From NCBI GenBank assembly GCA_018223385.1, contig JAGTTR010000003.1, forward strand, positions 98,473-162,472: 64,000 bases of DNA, given 5' to 3'. The translations under genes were made by a program, and so were the position numbers. Below the pieces are notes generated by a model that worked only from the letters and a program-made list of their open reading frames with translations, did no database searches and was not told the DNA's origin. Origin of the DNA: Oscillospiraceae bacterium Marseille-Q3528 (GTDB taxonomy: Bacteria > Bacillota > Clostridia > Lachnospirales > Lachnospiraceae). Positions 51,244 to 58,988 of the stretch are shown in pieces; positions within the stretch are counted from its first letter, which is position 1, and every line of letters begins with the position of its first letter.

Positions 51244-51519
51244 ATGAACAAAGCTGAGTTAGTAGCAGCCGTTGCTGAGAGAACAGAATTATCCAAGAAG
51301 GACGCCGAGAAGGCATTAAAGGCTTTCGTTGATGTTGTAGCTGAGGAGTTAAAGAAGGGTGAGAAGATCCAGCTCGTTGGCTTCGGTACTTTCGAGGTTT
51401 CTGAGAGAGCAGCAAGAGAGGGAAGAAATCCTGCTAACGGACAGCCGATGCAGATTGCAGCTTCCAAGGCTCCGAAGTTCAAAGCCGGCAAAGCATTAAA
51501 GGATGCAATCAACGCATAA
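51244..51519 (+). CDS. hup: DNA-binding protein HU
   Basis: The 91-residue protein reads [50 protein letters not shown] and [16 protein letters not shown], the complete HU fold with the DNA-intercalating arm ([10 protein letters not shown]). HU compacts the chromosome. It has a consensus promoter and an AAGGAGG ribosome site, fitting its high expression. It opens the conserved block leading to ftsH, with rqcP starting 7 bases after its stop. Confidence 0.98.
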   Translation: MNKAELVAAVAERTELSKKDAEKALKAFVDVVAEELKKGEKIQLVGFGTFEVSERAAREGRNPANGQPMQIAASKAPKFKAGKALKDAINA

Positions 51520-51526
51520 TCAAATC

Positions 51527-51766
51527 ATGAGATTAGATAAATTTCTGAAGGTCTCAAGACTGATCAAGCGGCGTACCGTAGCCAATGAGGCATGCGATGC
51601 CGGGCGTGTGTTGGTGAATGACAAGCCCGCCAAGGCTTCCCTGAACATCAAGGAAGGCGATGTCATTGAGATTTTATTCGGGACAAGATCCGTGAAGGCC
51701 AGAGTTCTGAACGTACAGGAGACGGTGCGGAAGGAAGAGGCCAAGGATATGTACGAATATTTATAA
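51527..51766 (+). CDS. rqcP: RqcP, S4-domain ribosome quality control protein
   Basis: The 79-residue protein is one S4 RNA-binding domain (MRLDKFLKVSRLIKRRTVANEACDAGRVLVNDKPAKASLNIKEGDVIEI). In Firmicutes this gene (formerly yabO) lies before yabP and its product binds stalled 50S subunits to help RqcH add Ala tails. The ATG at 51527 follows closely on hup; AATC precedes it without a strong ribosome site, so translation is likely coupled to hup. The in-frame ATG at 51503 would overlap hup and adds residues unlike the family. Confidence 0.92.
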   Translation: MRLDKFLKVSRLIKRRTVANEACDAGRVLVNDKPAKASLNIKEGDVIEILFGTRSVKARVLNVQETVRKEEAKDMYEYL

Positions 51767-51780
51767 GTCATAAGATAAGA

Positions 51781-51834
51781 ATCCCCCTAATATAATTTAT
51801 GAGAACAGCATAAATGGACAGGGGGATTTTTTAT
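51781..51834 (+). promoter_or_regulatory. Hairpin overlapping the yabP ribosome site, with sigma-E-like boxes
   Basis: ATCCCCCT (51781-51788) and AGGGGGAT (51820-51827) form an 8-bp perfect stem with an inner ATTTATG/CATAAAT stem (51795-51801, 51809-51815); TTTTTT follows. The GGGGGA arm is 8 bases from the yabP ATG. AATATAA (about 51789-51795) and CATAAAT (51809-51815), 13 bases apart, resemble a mother-cell sigma-E promoter. Confidence 0.6.
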
Positions 51835-52116
51835 ATGGAAGAACGGATGGCGGGAAAAGCCCACCGGCTGACGGTGGAAGGGAGACGGACGGGGACGGTC
51901 ACCGGCGTGGTGGATGTGCTTTCCTTTGACCTGACGGAGATTTTGCTGGAGACGGATCAGGGGATGCTCATGATCAGGGGCAGTGACCTGCACGTGAACC
52001 GGCTGACGCTGGAAAAGGGCGAGGTGGACGTTGAGGGCAAGATCGACAGCCTGACCTATTCGGATTCCGTTGCCAAACCCACCGGTACTTCCATTTTAAG
52101 CCGTCTGTTCGGCTGA
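51835..52116 (+). CDS. yabP: Sporulation protein YabP
   Basis: The 93-residue protein (MEERMAGKAHRLTVEGRRTG..., VVDVLSFDLTEILLETDQGMLMIRGSDLHVNRL, EKGEVDVEGKIDSLTYS) matches YabP/YqfC, a small mother-cell protein needed for spore formation in Bacillus. The ATG at 51835 follows GGGGGA in the 3' arm of a hairpin; an in-frame reading from 51814 has no site. yabQ begins 4 bases after its stop. It sits in the usual rqcP-yabP-yabQ-divIC order. Confidence 0.93.
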   Translation: MEERMAGKAHRLTVEGRRTGTVTGVVDVLSFDLTEILLETDQGMLMIRGSDLHVNRLTLEKGEVDVEGKIDSLTYSDSVAKPTGTSILSRLFG

Positions 52117-52120
52117 CGGC

Positions 52121-52552
52121 TTGACGCAGCTTTTGATCCGGGAGGAGCTGATGCTGTTTCTCCACTCCCTTCTGTGCGGTGGGTTCCTTCTGGCGGTCTA
52201 CGATGGAATCAGGATTTTCCGGCTGTTCGTGCCCCACAAAACGGTGGCCGAAGGGGCGGAAGACCTGTTCTACTGGGTGTTTGATGCGCTGTTTATTTTT
52301 CACATGCTGTACCGGGAAAACAGCGGCGCCGTGCGGGGGTATGCCATTGTCGGCGTACTGCTTGGCATGCTGGCCTATCACCGGGCGTTCAGCCCGCCGG
52401 TCATGTGGCTTGGTATGAAGCTGGCCCATGGTTTCAGAAAAATCATGGAAATCGTAAAAAACACATTGAAAAAAATTGTGAAACCTTTTACAATGATGGT
52501 ATATAACTTTAAGGGTGAAGCGGGTAGAAGAGATGGCAAAGAGAAAGACTAA
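52121..52552 (+). CDS. yabQ: Sporulation protein YabQ
   Basis: The protein of up to 143 residues has four hydrophobic helices (LMLFLHSLLCGGFLLAVYDGIRIF, LFYWVFDALFIFHMLY, GYAIVGVLLGMLAY and around 95-110) followed by a basic amphipathic tail, as in YabQ, a membrane protein of the mother cell required for cortex formation. The start is uncertain: TTG at 52121, 4 bases after yabP, fits the family length and translational coupling; ATG at 52151 has GGGAGGAG 5 bases ahead but trims ten residues. The divIC gene begins inside its last 20 bases. Confidence 0.85.
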   Translation: MTQLLIREELMLFLHSLLCGGFLLAVYDGIRIFRLFVPHKTVAEGAEDLFYWVFDALFIFHMLYRENSGAVRGYAIVGVLLGMLAYHRAFSPPVMWLGMKLAHGFRKIMEIVKNTLKKIVKPFTMMVYNFKGEAGRRDGKEKD

Positions 52553-52835
52553 GAAAGCCTCGGGCGGCCGCAGGGCGTGCTTCCTGATGTTTCTTTCGGT
52601 CTGTATTCTCCTCGGCGTCATGTTCGTGCAGGGAACGCGTCTCCAGGCCAGGGCGGAGAGTTATGAGGCCAGGGAAGCTGCGCTGGAAGCGGACATTGAA
52701 GCGGAGAAGGACAGAACCCAGGACATTGAGGAGCAGCGCAAGTACATGCAGACGAAGAAGTATGTGGAGGAGGTCGCGCGGGAGAAGCTGGGGTTGGTGT
52801 ACCCCAATGAGACCATTTATAAGGCAGACAAGTAG
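52533..52835 (+). CDS. divIC: DivIC/FtsB-type septum formation initiator
   Basis: The protein of about 100 residues has a basic N-terminus (MAKRKTKKASGGRRA), one transmembrane helix (CFLMFLSVCILLGVMFVQG), a coiled coil rich in Glu/Ala (about 40-75) and a short end with YVEEVAREKLGLVYPNETIY, which is the FtsB/DivIC signature. It stabilises the division-site complex with DivIB and FtsL. The ATG at 52533 is chosen; a GTG at 52515 in the same frame is possible. Its stop lies in the left arm of a terminator, which ends the hup-to-divIC transcript. The yabR (S1 domain) gene that follows divIC in Bacillus is absent. Confidence 0.9.
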   Translation: MAKRKTKKASGGRRACFLMFLSVCILLGVMFVQGTRLQARAESYEAREAALEADIEAEKDRTQDIEEQRKYMQTKKYVEEVAREKLGLVYPNETIYKADK

Positions 52836-52880
52836 AACAGCTGTGCATTCGGAAAATATGTGCGGCTGTTCTACTTTTTT
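52833..52880 (+). terminator. Terminator after divIC
   Basis: TAGAACAGC (52833-52841, including the stop codon) pairs with GCTGTTCTA (52865-52873), followed by CTTTTTTT. Confidence 0.85.
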
Positions 52881-53010
52881 TCAACGGTTCACTCGTATGC
52901 AATGCAACGAGGGTGAACTGTGAAACAATTTGCAGGCATCACAGGAGTGCAGCCTGAGAAGGATTGTGATGGGAAAATCTGGCGAAAAAATCTGGAAAAC
53001 GGGTCTGTTT

Positions 53011-53044
53011 TTTGACAAAGATTTTATCGCCCGTTTTTTATAAT
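53011..53044 (+). promoter_or_regulatory. spoIIE promoter: 21-bp-spaced sigma-A boxes with Spo0A box
   Basis: TTGACA (53012-53017) and TATAAT (53039-53044) are consensus boxes with a 21-base spacer, the distinctive spacing of Spo0A-activated spoIIE/spoIIG promoters in Bacillus. TTTGACAAA (53011-53019) is a match to the Spo0A box and covers the -35. A second, weaker box (TGGCGAAAA, about 52980-52988) lies upstream. Confidence 0.75.
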
Positions 53045-53080
53045 TACTCCCATGATTTTGGAAAAGGGAGGGTGCACAGG

Positions 53081-54448
53081 ATGGACTATCCGGGAAGAGA
53101 ACGTGTGGAAGAGTGTGCCAGAAGCTTCGGGGAGCTGGCGGACATTTATTATCGGATGCCCTGTCGGAAGGAAGGCTTTGGCAGGCAGGATATAGAGGAT
53201 ATTTTTGAGGAACTGACAGGAACGGTGTGCCGGGGCTGCCGGTCGTTTGGAAAATGCTGGAAGGATCAGGCGGCGGGCACATATCAGCGGCTGTATGAGG
53301 CGCTGACGGCCATGGGCGAGGGAAAAACAGAAGGGGATATCCGCGCCGGGATGAGCGATGCGTGTATCCGTGCGGGAAAAATGGCGGGCAGTATGGTGTG
53401 GGCGTTCCGCAATATGCGGATGAAGCTGTACTATGCCAACCGGCTGCTGGAGGGTCGGGAGGCAGTGGCGGATCAGTTGTGGGAGATGGCCCGTCTTCTG
53501 GATGATATGGCGGAGGAAATGCAGCGGACGGGAGAGCTGAAGGAACCGGTCAATCGAAGGCTCTGCCGTCTTTTTGACCGACGCGGGGCCCAGGTGCGCA
53601 AAATTTTCCTCATGCACAAACGCAAGCGGCGGGACGAGCTGTACATCACCATGCACGCCCGGAAGGGGGAGTGCGTGCCCATCCGGGATCTGGCGGGCAT
53701 TTTGTCTGCGGTGCTGCACCGGCGGATGGTACCGGCCAGAAACAGCCGTACCGTACTGGGGGCCGAGGACGAGACCGTATTGTTCGTGGAGGAAACCAGG
53801 TATTGCCTGCTTTACGGCATCAGCCGGGTACCCAAGGAAGGGGAACTGCTGTCCGGGGACAGTTTCTCTTATTTTCAGAACGACCAGGGCGCGGCGGTGC
53901 TGAGTCTGTCTGACGGCATGGGAAGCGGCCGGGAAGCGGCGGCGGAGAGCCGGAAGCTCATCGAACTGCTGGAACAGTTTCTGGAGGCGGGGGTCAGCGA
54001 GGAGACCGCCCTTGGGCTCATCAATTCGGCCTCCGTTTATGAGAAGAAAAGCTGCTCCACTTTGGACATCTGCTCCGTGGATCTGTACAGCGGCAGCTGT
54101 GACATTCGCAAGCTGGGGGCGGCACCCACGTTTCTGCGGCGGGACGGACAGGTGGAGATCGTGCAGAGCTTCCGCACCCCGGCGGGACTTTTTCACCATC
54201 TGGATCCCGAGACCCAGAGCTTCCGGCTGGGGGACGGGGACACCATCGTTCTGGTGACGGACGGAGCGCTGGATGTTTTCTCCGGCCAGAAAAAGGAAGA
54301 ACAGTTTGCGGCACTGCTGGAGGAACAGACCGCGGCCAATCCCCGGGAGCTGGCTGCCGCTCTCATGGAACAGCTGATGGAGCGATGCCAGGGAAAGGCC
54401 CGGGATGATATGACCGTGTTCGTGGGGGGACTGTGGCAGCGGGTGTAG
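53081..54448 (+). CDS. spoIIE: SpoIIE-family phosphatase, soluble form lacking the membrane domain
   Basis: SpoIIE dephosphorylates SpoIIAA and so frees sigma-F in the forespore. The 455-residue protein has a Cys-bearing region (VCRGCRSFGKCW, about 49-60) typical of the start of SpoIIE's middle domain, a helical linker, and a C-terminal PP2C phosphatase with LSLSDGMGSGREAAAES (about 275-291), KLGAAPTFLRRDG and VLVTDGALDVF, holding the metal-binding aspartates. It has no transmembrane helices, whereas Bacillus SpoIIE has ten in an N-terminal domain of about 320 residues. The ATG at 53081 follows GGGAGGGTGCACAGG, and no coding frame that could supply helices lies upstream. The Spo0A-type promoter and the position before tilS support the identity. 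Confidence 0.9.
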   Translation: MDYPGRERVEECARSFGELADIYYRMPCRKEGFGRQDIEDIFEELTGTVCRGCRSFGKCWKDQAAGTYQRLYEALTAMGEGKTEGDIRAGMSDACIRAGKMAGSMVWAFRNMRMKLYYANRLLEGREAVADQLWEMARLLDDMAEEMQRTGELKEPVNRRLCRLFDRRGAQVRKIFLMHKRKRRDELYITMHARKGECVPIRDLAGILSAVLHRRMVPARNSRTVLGAEDETVLFVEETRYCLLYGISRVPKEGELLSGDSFSYFQNDQGAAVLSLSDGMGSGREAAAESRKLIELLEQFLEAGVSEETALGLINSASVYEKKSCSTLDICSVDLYSGSCDIRKLGAAPTFLRRDGQVEIVQSFRTPAGLFHHLDPETQSFRLGDGDTIVLVTDGALDVFSGQKKEEQFAALLEEQTAANPRELAAALMEQLMERCQGKARDDMTVFVGGLWQRV

Positions 54449-54569
54449 GGCTTGCTTTTTTTATCAATTCATGTAATCATGGAACAGGAGCAAACGTGGA
54501 TGCAAGATTCAAGCCATTTGATATAGGATTGATCAGAACGAAAGAAAATCCGAGAGAGAGGTGAGCGCG

Positions 54570-56291
54570 GTGGATGCTTTTCCGGAAAAAATCATGAAAT
54601 ATGTAGATCAGCATGCCCTGCTGTCACCGGGGGATCGCATCGTGGTGGGGCTGTCTGGTGGTGCGGATTCTGTCTGCCTGCTGCTGATTTTGCAGGTGAT
54701 TTCCGGGAAAATGCCGCTGTCTCTCTGTGCGGTACATGTAGAGCATGGCATCCGGGGGCAGGAGGCGCTGGAAGATACGGCCTTTTGCCGTCAGCTGTGT
54801 GAAACGCGTGGCATTCCGTTTCGGGAAGTACACTGTGATGTGCCCGGAATGGCCCGGCGGGAAGGGCTCTCTCTGGAGGAGGCGGGCCGCAAAGCCCGTT
54901 ATGAGACCTTTGCACGGGTGCGGGAGGAATGGGGCGGCACGAAGATCGCCGTGGCCCATCACCGGGAAGATCAGGCAGAGACACTGCTGCTGCATCTGTT
55001 TCGCGGCACCCATCTGGCGGGGATGCGGGGTATGCGCCCCCGGCAGGGTGTGATCATCCGTCCGCTGCTGGATGTCAGCCGGGAAGAGATCGAGGCGTGG
55101 CTCTGTGCCCAGGGTGTATTCTGGCGGACAGATTCCACCAATCTCACCGACGACTATGCCAGAAACCGTGTCCGGCACCGGATCCTGCCGGAAGCCCGGC
55201 AGATCAATGCTGCGGCCACAGCGCATCTGGCGGAGGCCTGCGATGCCATCGGCGAGGTGATGGACTACATGGAGGCGGAGGCGGATCGGCTTTACAGGCA
55301 GTGCCGGATCGTGCAGGAACCAGATCAGCTTTACGGCAAGTGTCTGATGAAACGGGAAGAGAATGATCTCTCCGTAGAGGGAAGGATTGCCGTAGAGAGT
55401 GATTGCGGCGTATCCGCCGAGCCTGCGCAGGAAATGGCAGATAAATTCCAAGAACTGGAACGAACGACAGATGATGAGATGTCGAAACAAGAGGATGGAA
55501 AACAGTCGCTGACAGGCGTAGATTGTCGAACAACACAGAAGGAAATTGAGAATAATCAGCTGGAGTCGCAGGAAGGGGTCACATTAAATGTGAATATCCT
55601 TGCAGCTGCCCCACCGGTACTGGCCCGGTTTGTTTTGAAGAAGGCCTACACGGACTGCTGTGGCCAGTGCAAGGACGTGGGCGCAGTGCATTATGTGGCG
55701 CTTATGGGGCTGCTTGCCGGGGAGACAGGAAAACAGCTGGATCTGCCTCACGGTGTGCGGGCGGAAAAGAATTATGACCGGCTGACGCTGTATACAACGA
55801 AGCAGCAGGAAAACCGGAGAGACAACAGATGGAGGGCGAGTACGGAACCGATCACAGAAGGAGCGCCGGAATATTCTCTGCCTATCCAGGAAGCTGCCAC
55901 TGCCCCCGGCGCGGTTTCGCAGACGATTTTCCTGCCGGACGGCAGCCAGCTCACGTTTTCCCTGGAAGATTTCAAAAAAGGTACCGGGATTCCGATAAAA
56001 ACATATACGAAATGGCTGGATTATGATACAATAAAAAGAAGTCTTGTGCTGCGTCACCGCCGCCCGGGAGATTACCTGATCATCAATGACCAGGGCGGCA
56101 GGAAGAAGCTGAAAGACTATTTTATCGATGAGAAGATCGAACGCCGGGAACGGGACCGATTGTGGCTTCTGGCAGATGGAAGCCATGTCCTGTGGGTGAT
56201 CGGCGGCCGGATGAGTGCGGCCTGCCGGGTGACAGAACGGACGGAGAAAGTTCTGAAAATACATGCAGATGGAGGAGTATGGAATGAGTGA
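54570..56291 (+). CDS. tilS: tRNA(Ile)-lysidine synthase
   Basis: TilS converts C34 of tRNA-Ile(CAU) to lysidine, needed to read AUA. The 573-residue protein has the PP-loop ATPase SGGADSVCLLLIL, VHVEHGIRGQEALED, VAHHREDQAETLLLHLFRGTHLAGMRGM, the middle substrate domain, and the C-terminal RRPGDYLIINDQGGRKKLKDYFIDEKIERRERD. It is 100 or more residues longer than most TilS; the excess is a Glu/Asp/Gln-rich low-complexity stretch (about 262-343). GTG at 54570 is preferred, with AGAGAGG ahead; GTG at 54561 is too close to it. hpt starts within its last 8 bases. Confidence 0.93.
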   Translation: MDAFPEKIMKYVDQHALLSPGDRIVVGLSGGADSVCLLLILQVISGKMPLSLCAVHVEHGIRGQEALEDTAFCRQLCETRGIPFREVHCDVPGMARREGLSLEEAGRKARYETFARVREEWGGTKIAVAHHREDQAETLLLHLFRGTHLAGMRGMRPRQGVIIRPLLDVSREEIEAWLCAQGVFWRTDSTNLTDDYARNRVRHRILPEARQINAAATAHLAEACDAIGEVMDYMEAEADRLYRQCRIVQEPDQLYGKCLMKREENDLSVEGRIAVESDCGVSAEPAQEMADKFQELERTTDDEMSKQEDGKQSLTGVDCRTTQKEIENNQLESQEGVTLNVNILAAAPPVLARFVLKKAYTDCCGQCKDVGAVHYVALMGLLAGETGKQLDLPHGVRAEKNYDRLTLYTTKQQENRRDNRWRASTEPITEGAPEYSLPIQEAATAPGAVSQTIFLPDGSQLTFSLEDFKKGTGIPIKTYTKWLDYDTIKRSLVLRHRRPGDYLIINDQGGRKKLKDYFIDEKIERRERDRLWLLADGSHVLWVIGGRMSAACRVTERTEKVLKIHADGGVWNE

Positions 56292-56817
56292 GAAAATCAG
56301 TGTATTGATTCCAGAGGAAGAGATCCGGAAACGGATTGCCGAAGTGGGAGCACAGCTCAGCAGGGATTATGAAGGAGAGGAAGTACTCATGATCTGTATT
56401 TTGCGGGGCGGTGTGTTTTTTGCGTGTGAACTGGCGAAGCATCTGACCGTGCCGGTAAGCATGGATTTTATGTGCGTTTCCAGTTACGGCAGCGGCATCG
56501 TTTCTTCCGGCCGGGTGAAGATCATCAAGGATCTGGATGAGAACATTGAAGGGAAACATGTGCTGATCGCGGAAGATATTGTGGATTCCGGCAATACTTT
56601 AAGTACACTGATTAAGATTCTGCAGGTGAGAAAGCCTGCCAGCATCAGGCTGTGTACGCTGCTTGACAAGCCGGAGCGCCGTGTGGTGGACATCAACGCA
56701 GATTACAGCTGCTTCGAGATCCCGGACAAATTTGTCGTGGGCTTTGGCCTCGATTACAACCAGCATTACCGCAACCTGCCGTATGTGGGCGTTGTGGAGC
56801 TGGATGAGGAAAAATAA
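56284..56817 (+). CDS. hpt: Hypoxanthine phosphoribosyltransferase
   Basis: The 177-residue enzyme salvages hypoxanthine or guanine with PRPP. MICILRGGVFFACELAKHL, MDFMCVSSYGSG and the PRPP loop VLIAEDIVDSGNTLSTL are visible, as is FVVGFGLDYNQHYRNLPYVGVV at the end. The ATG at 56284 has GGAGGAG 8 bases ahead and overlaps tilS by 8 bases; the reading from 56263 does not have a site. tilS-hpt-ftsH is a conserved order in Firmicutes. Confidence 0.96.
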   Translation: MSEKISVLIPEEEIRKRIAEVGAQLSRDYEGEEVLMICILRGGVFFACELAKHLTVPVSMDFMCVSSYGSGIVSSGRVKIIKDLDENIEGKHVLIAEDIVDSGNTLSTLIKILQVRKPASIRLCTLLDKPERRVVDINADYSCFEIPDKFVVGFGLDYNQHYRNLPYVGVVELDEEK

Positions 56818-56881
56818 CGTGCCTGCCGCGTTTTGGGCCGGGCATTGATATATGGATGCGTAGGAGAGAGGAGAAAAAGGT

Positions 56882-58711
56882 TTGGACAGACGAGCGAGGG
56901 GAATGAGCACCTACCTGCTTCTGATGGCGGCACTGATGCTGTTTCTGTACTACTGGGGAGGCGGCACAAGCCAGTCGAAGGGCTGCACCCGGCAGGAATA
57001 TCAGACAGCCGTGGAGAGCGGGGATGTAAGTTCCGTTACAGTAAAGATGAATCCGGAAGGATCCACCGGACAGCTCCTTGTGAGCATGAAGAACGGCGAT
57101 TCAGAGACGCTGTACACCCCGGATGTAAAAGATGAGATCAATTATCTGGAAGACAACCAGGTGGCGGTGAATGTCACGGAGGTGGCAAAGGAAAGCTGGT
57201 TTACGGCACATCTGCTGCCCCTTCTGGTGGTACTGGTCATCATTATCGTATTTTTCATGATGATGAACCGGCAGGCAGGCGGCGGCAATGCCAAGATGAT
57301 GAACTTCGGCAAGAGCCGGGCCAAGATGACCGTGGACGGCGTGGGCAAGATCAATTTTGACAAGGTTGCCGGGCTGGAGGAAGAGAAAGAAGAATTACAG
57401 GAGATCGTGGATTTCCTGAAAACACCGGAGAAATATATTGAGGTGGGCGCAAGGATCCCCAAGGGCGTGCTGCTTGTGGGCCCTCCGGGAACCGGTAAAA
57501 CCCTGCTGGCCAAGGCAGTGGCAGGCGAAGCGGGCGTGCCGTTTTTCTCCATTTCCGGTTCCGATTTCGTGGAAATGTTCGTCGGCGTGGGTGCTTCCCG
57601 TGTCCGGGATCTGTTTGAGGATGCGAAGAAAAACGCCCCCTGTATTATTTTTATCGATGAGATCGACGCGGTGGCGAGACGCCGCGGCACCGGTATGGGC
57701 GGCGGACATGACGAGCGGGAGCAGACATTGAACCAGTTGCTGGTGGAGATGGACGGTTTCGGCGTCAATGAGGGCATCATTGTGATGGCTGCCACCAACC
57801 GGGTGGATATCCTGGATCCCGCGATTCTGCGTCCCGGCCGTTTTGACCGGAAGGTTGGCGTGGGCAGACCAGATATCAAGGGAAGAGAAGAGATCCTGAA
57901 GGTGCATTCCAAGGGAAAACCGCTGGGAGACGATGTGAATCTGGCAGAGATCGCCCAGACAACGGCTGGCTTCACCGGCGCGGATCTGGAAAATCTCATG
58001 AACGAGGCTGCCATCAATGCGGCCCGCCACAACCGGAAATTTATCTGCAATCAGGATGTGAAGGAATCCTTTGTCAAGGTGGGCATCGGCGCGGAGAAGA
58101 AGAGCCGCGTCATTTCTGAGAAGGAGAAGCGCATCACGGCTTACCACGAGGCAGGCCATGCGATCCTCTTCCATGTGCTGCCGGATGTGGGCCCGGTGTA
58201 CTCCGTTTCCATCATTCCCACGGGCATGGGGGCAGCAGGCTACACCATGCCGCTGCCGGAGAAGGACGAAATGTTCATGACCCGGGGCAAGATGCTCCAG
58301 GAGATTATGGTTTCCCTGGGCGGCCGGATCGCCGAGGAGCTGATCCTGGACGACATCACCACAGGCGCTTCCCAGGACATCAAGCAGGCCACCCAGATGG
58401 CCAAGGACATGGTGACCAAATATGGTATGTCCAGTGAGATCGGCCTGCTCAGCTACGACAACGACGATCAGGAAGTTTTCATTGGCCGGGATTTTGCCCA
58501 TGCCAAAGGCTACGGTGAGAACATGGCCACCAAGATCGATCTGGAAGTGAAGCGGATCGTGGATGACTGCTACGCGCAGGCTTCCGACATTATCCGACAG
58601 AATATGGACGTTCTGCACCGCAGCGCACAGCTTCTGCTGAAGAAAGAAAAGATTTCCGGCGAGGAATTTGCAGCCTTATTTGAGGCACCGCAGACGACAT
58701 CTGAGGCCTAA
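56882..58711 (+). CDS. ftsH: ATP-dependent zinc metalloprotease FtsH
   Basis: FtsH is a membrane hexamer that degrades unneeded or damaged proteins. The 609-residue protein has two N-terminal transmembrane helices (about 8-25 and 105-125) with a periplasmic-side loop of about 75 residues between, an AAA module (GPPGTGKT about 200-207, IIFIDEIDA, the SRH region [20 protein letters not shown]) and the zinc site HEAGH (about 421-425). The start is uncertain: TTG at 56882 has GAGGAG upstream; an ATG at 56903 follows AGGGGA too closely. It ends the tilS-hpt block at a strong terminator. A second FtsH is at 62090-63895. Confidence 0.96.
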   Translation: MDRRARGMSTYLLLMAALMLFLYYWGGGTSQSKGCTRQEYQTAVESGDVSSVTVKMNPEGSTGQLLVSMKNGDSETLYTPDVKDEINYLEDNQVAVNVTEVAKESWFTAHLLPLLVVLVIIIVFFMMMNRQAGGGNAKMMNFGKSRAKMTVDGVGKINFDKVAGLEEEKEELQEIVDFLKTPEKYIEVGARIPKGVLLVGPPGTGKTLLAKAVAGEAGVPFFSISGSDFVEMFVGVGASRVRDLFEDAKKNAPCIIFIDEIDAVARRRGTGMGGGHDEREQTLNQLLVEMDGFGVNEGIIVMAATNRVDILDPAILRPGRFDRKVGVGRPDIKGREEILKVHSKGKPLGDDVNLAEIAQTTAGFTGADLENLMNEAAINAARHNRKFICNQDVKESFVKVGIGAEKKSRVISEKEKRITAYHEAGHAILFHVLPDVGPVYSVSIIPTGMGAAGYTMPLPEKDEMFMTRGKMLQEIMVSLGGRIAEELILDDITTGASQDIKQATQMAKDMVTKYGMSSEIGLLSYDNDDQEVFIGRDFAHAKGYGENMATKIDLEVKRIVDDCYAQASDIIRQNMDVLHRSAQLLLKKEKISGEEFAALFEAPQTTSEA

Positions 58712-58732
58712 AAGAACAGAACTTGTGAAAAA

Positions 58733-58780
58733 ATACAGAAGGATTTTTCGGGACAGGAAAATTCTTCTGTATATTTTTTA
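58733..58780 (+). terminator. Terminator of ftsH
   Basis: ATACAGAAG (58733-58741) and CTTCTGTAT (58764-58772) form a perfect 9-bp stem followed by ATTTTTT. Confidence 0.85.
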
Positions 58781-58917
58781 TAGAAACTTTTCCAAAATTC
58801 CTTCATGTTTGTGCACACTTATTCTGCGGTGTGTGGTACTATAATTCTCGTAAAACCCCCCCCAATACATTATATAGTTTTTGCTACACCCCATAAGAAA
58901 GAAGAAATACCTTCTCC

Positions 58918-58951
58918 GAAAAAGACAGCGGATCGTTTGGCTGTCTTTTTT
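58918..58951 (+). terminator. Terminator-like hairpin in the GH13 gene leader
   Basis: AAAAGACAGC pairs with GCTGTCTTTT, and the T-run extends to six. It lies between a TATAAT box (about 58839-58844) and the ribosome site of the GH13 gene, as in an attenuator. A run of eight C (58856-58863) precedes it. No known riboswitch or anti-terminator target was recognised. Confidence 0.6.
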
Positions 58952-58988
58952 GCTGTCCAGGGAAAATATTACCACAGGAGAAAAGAAC

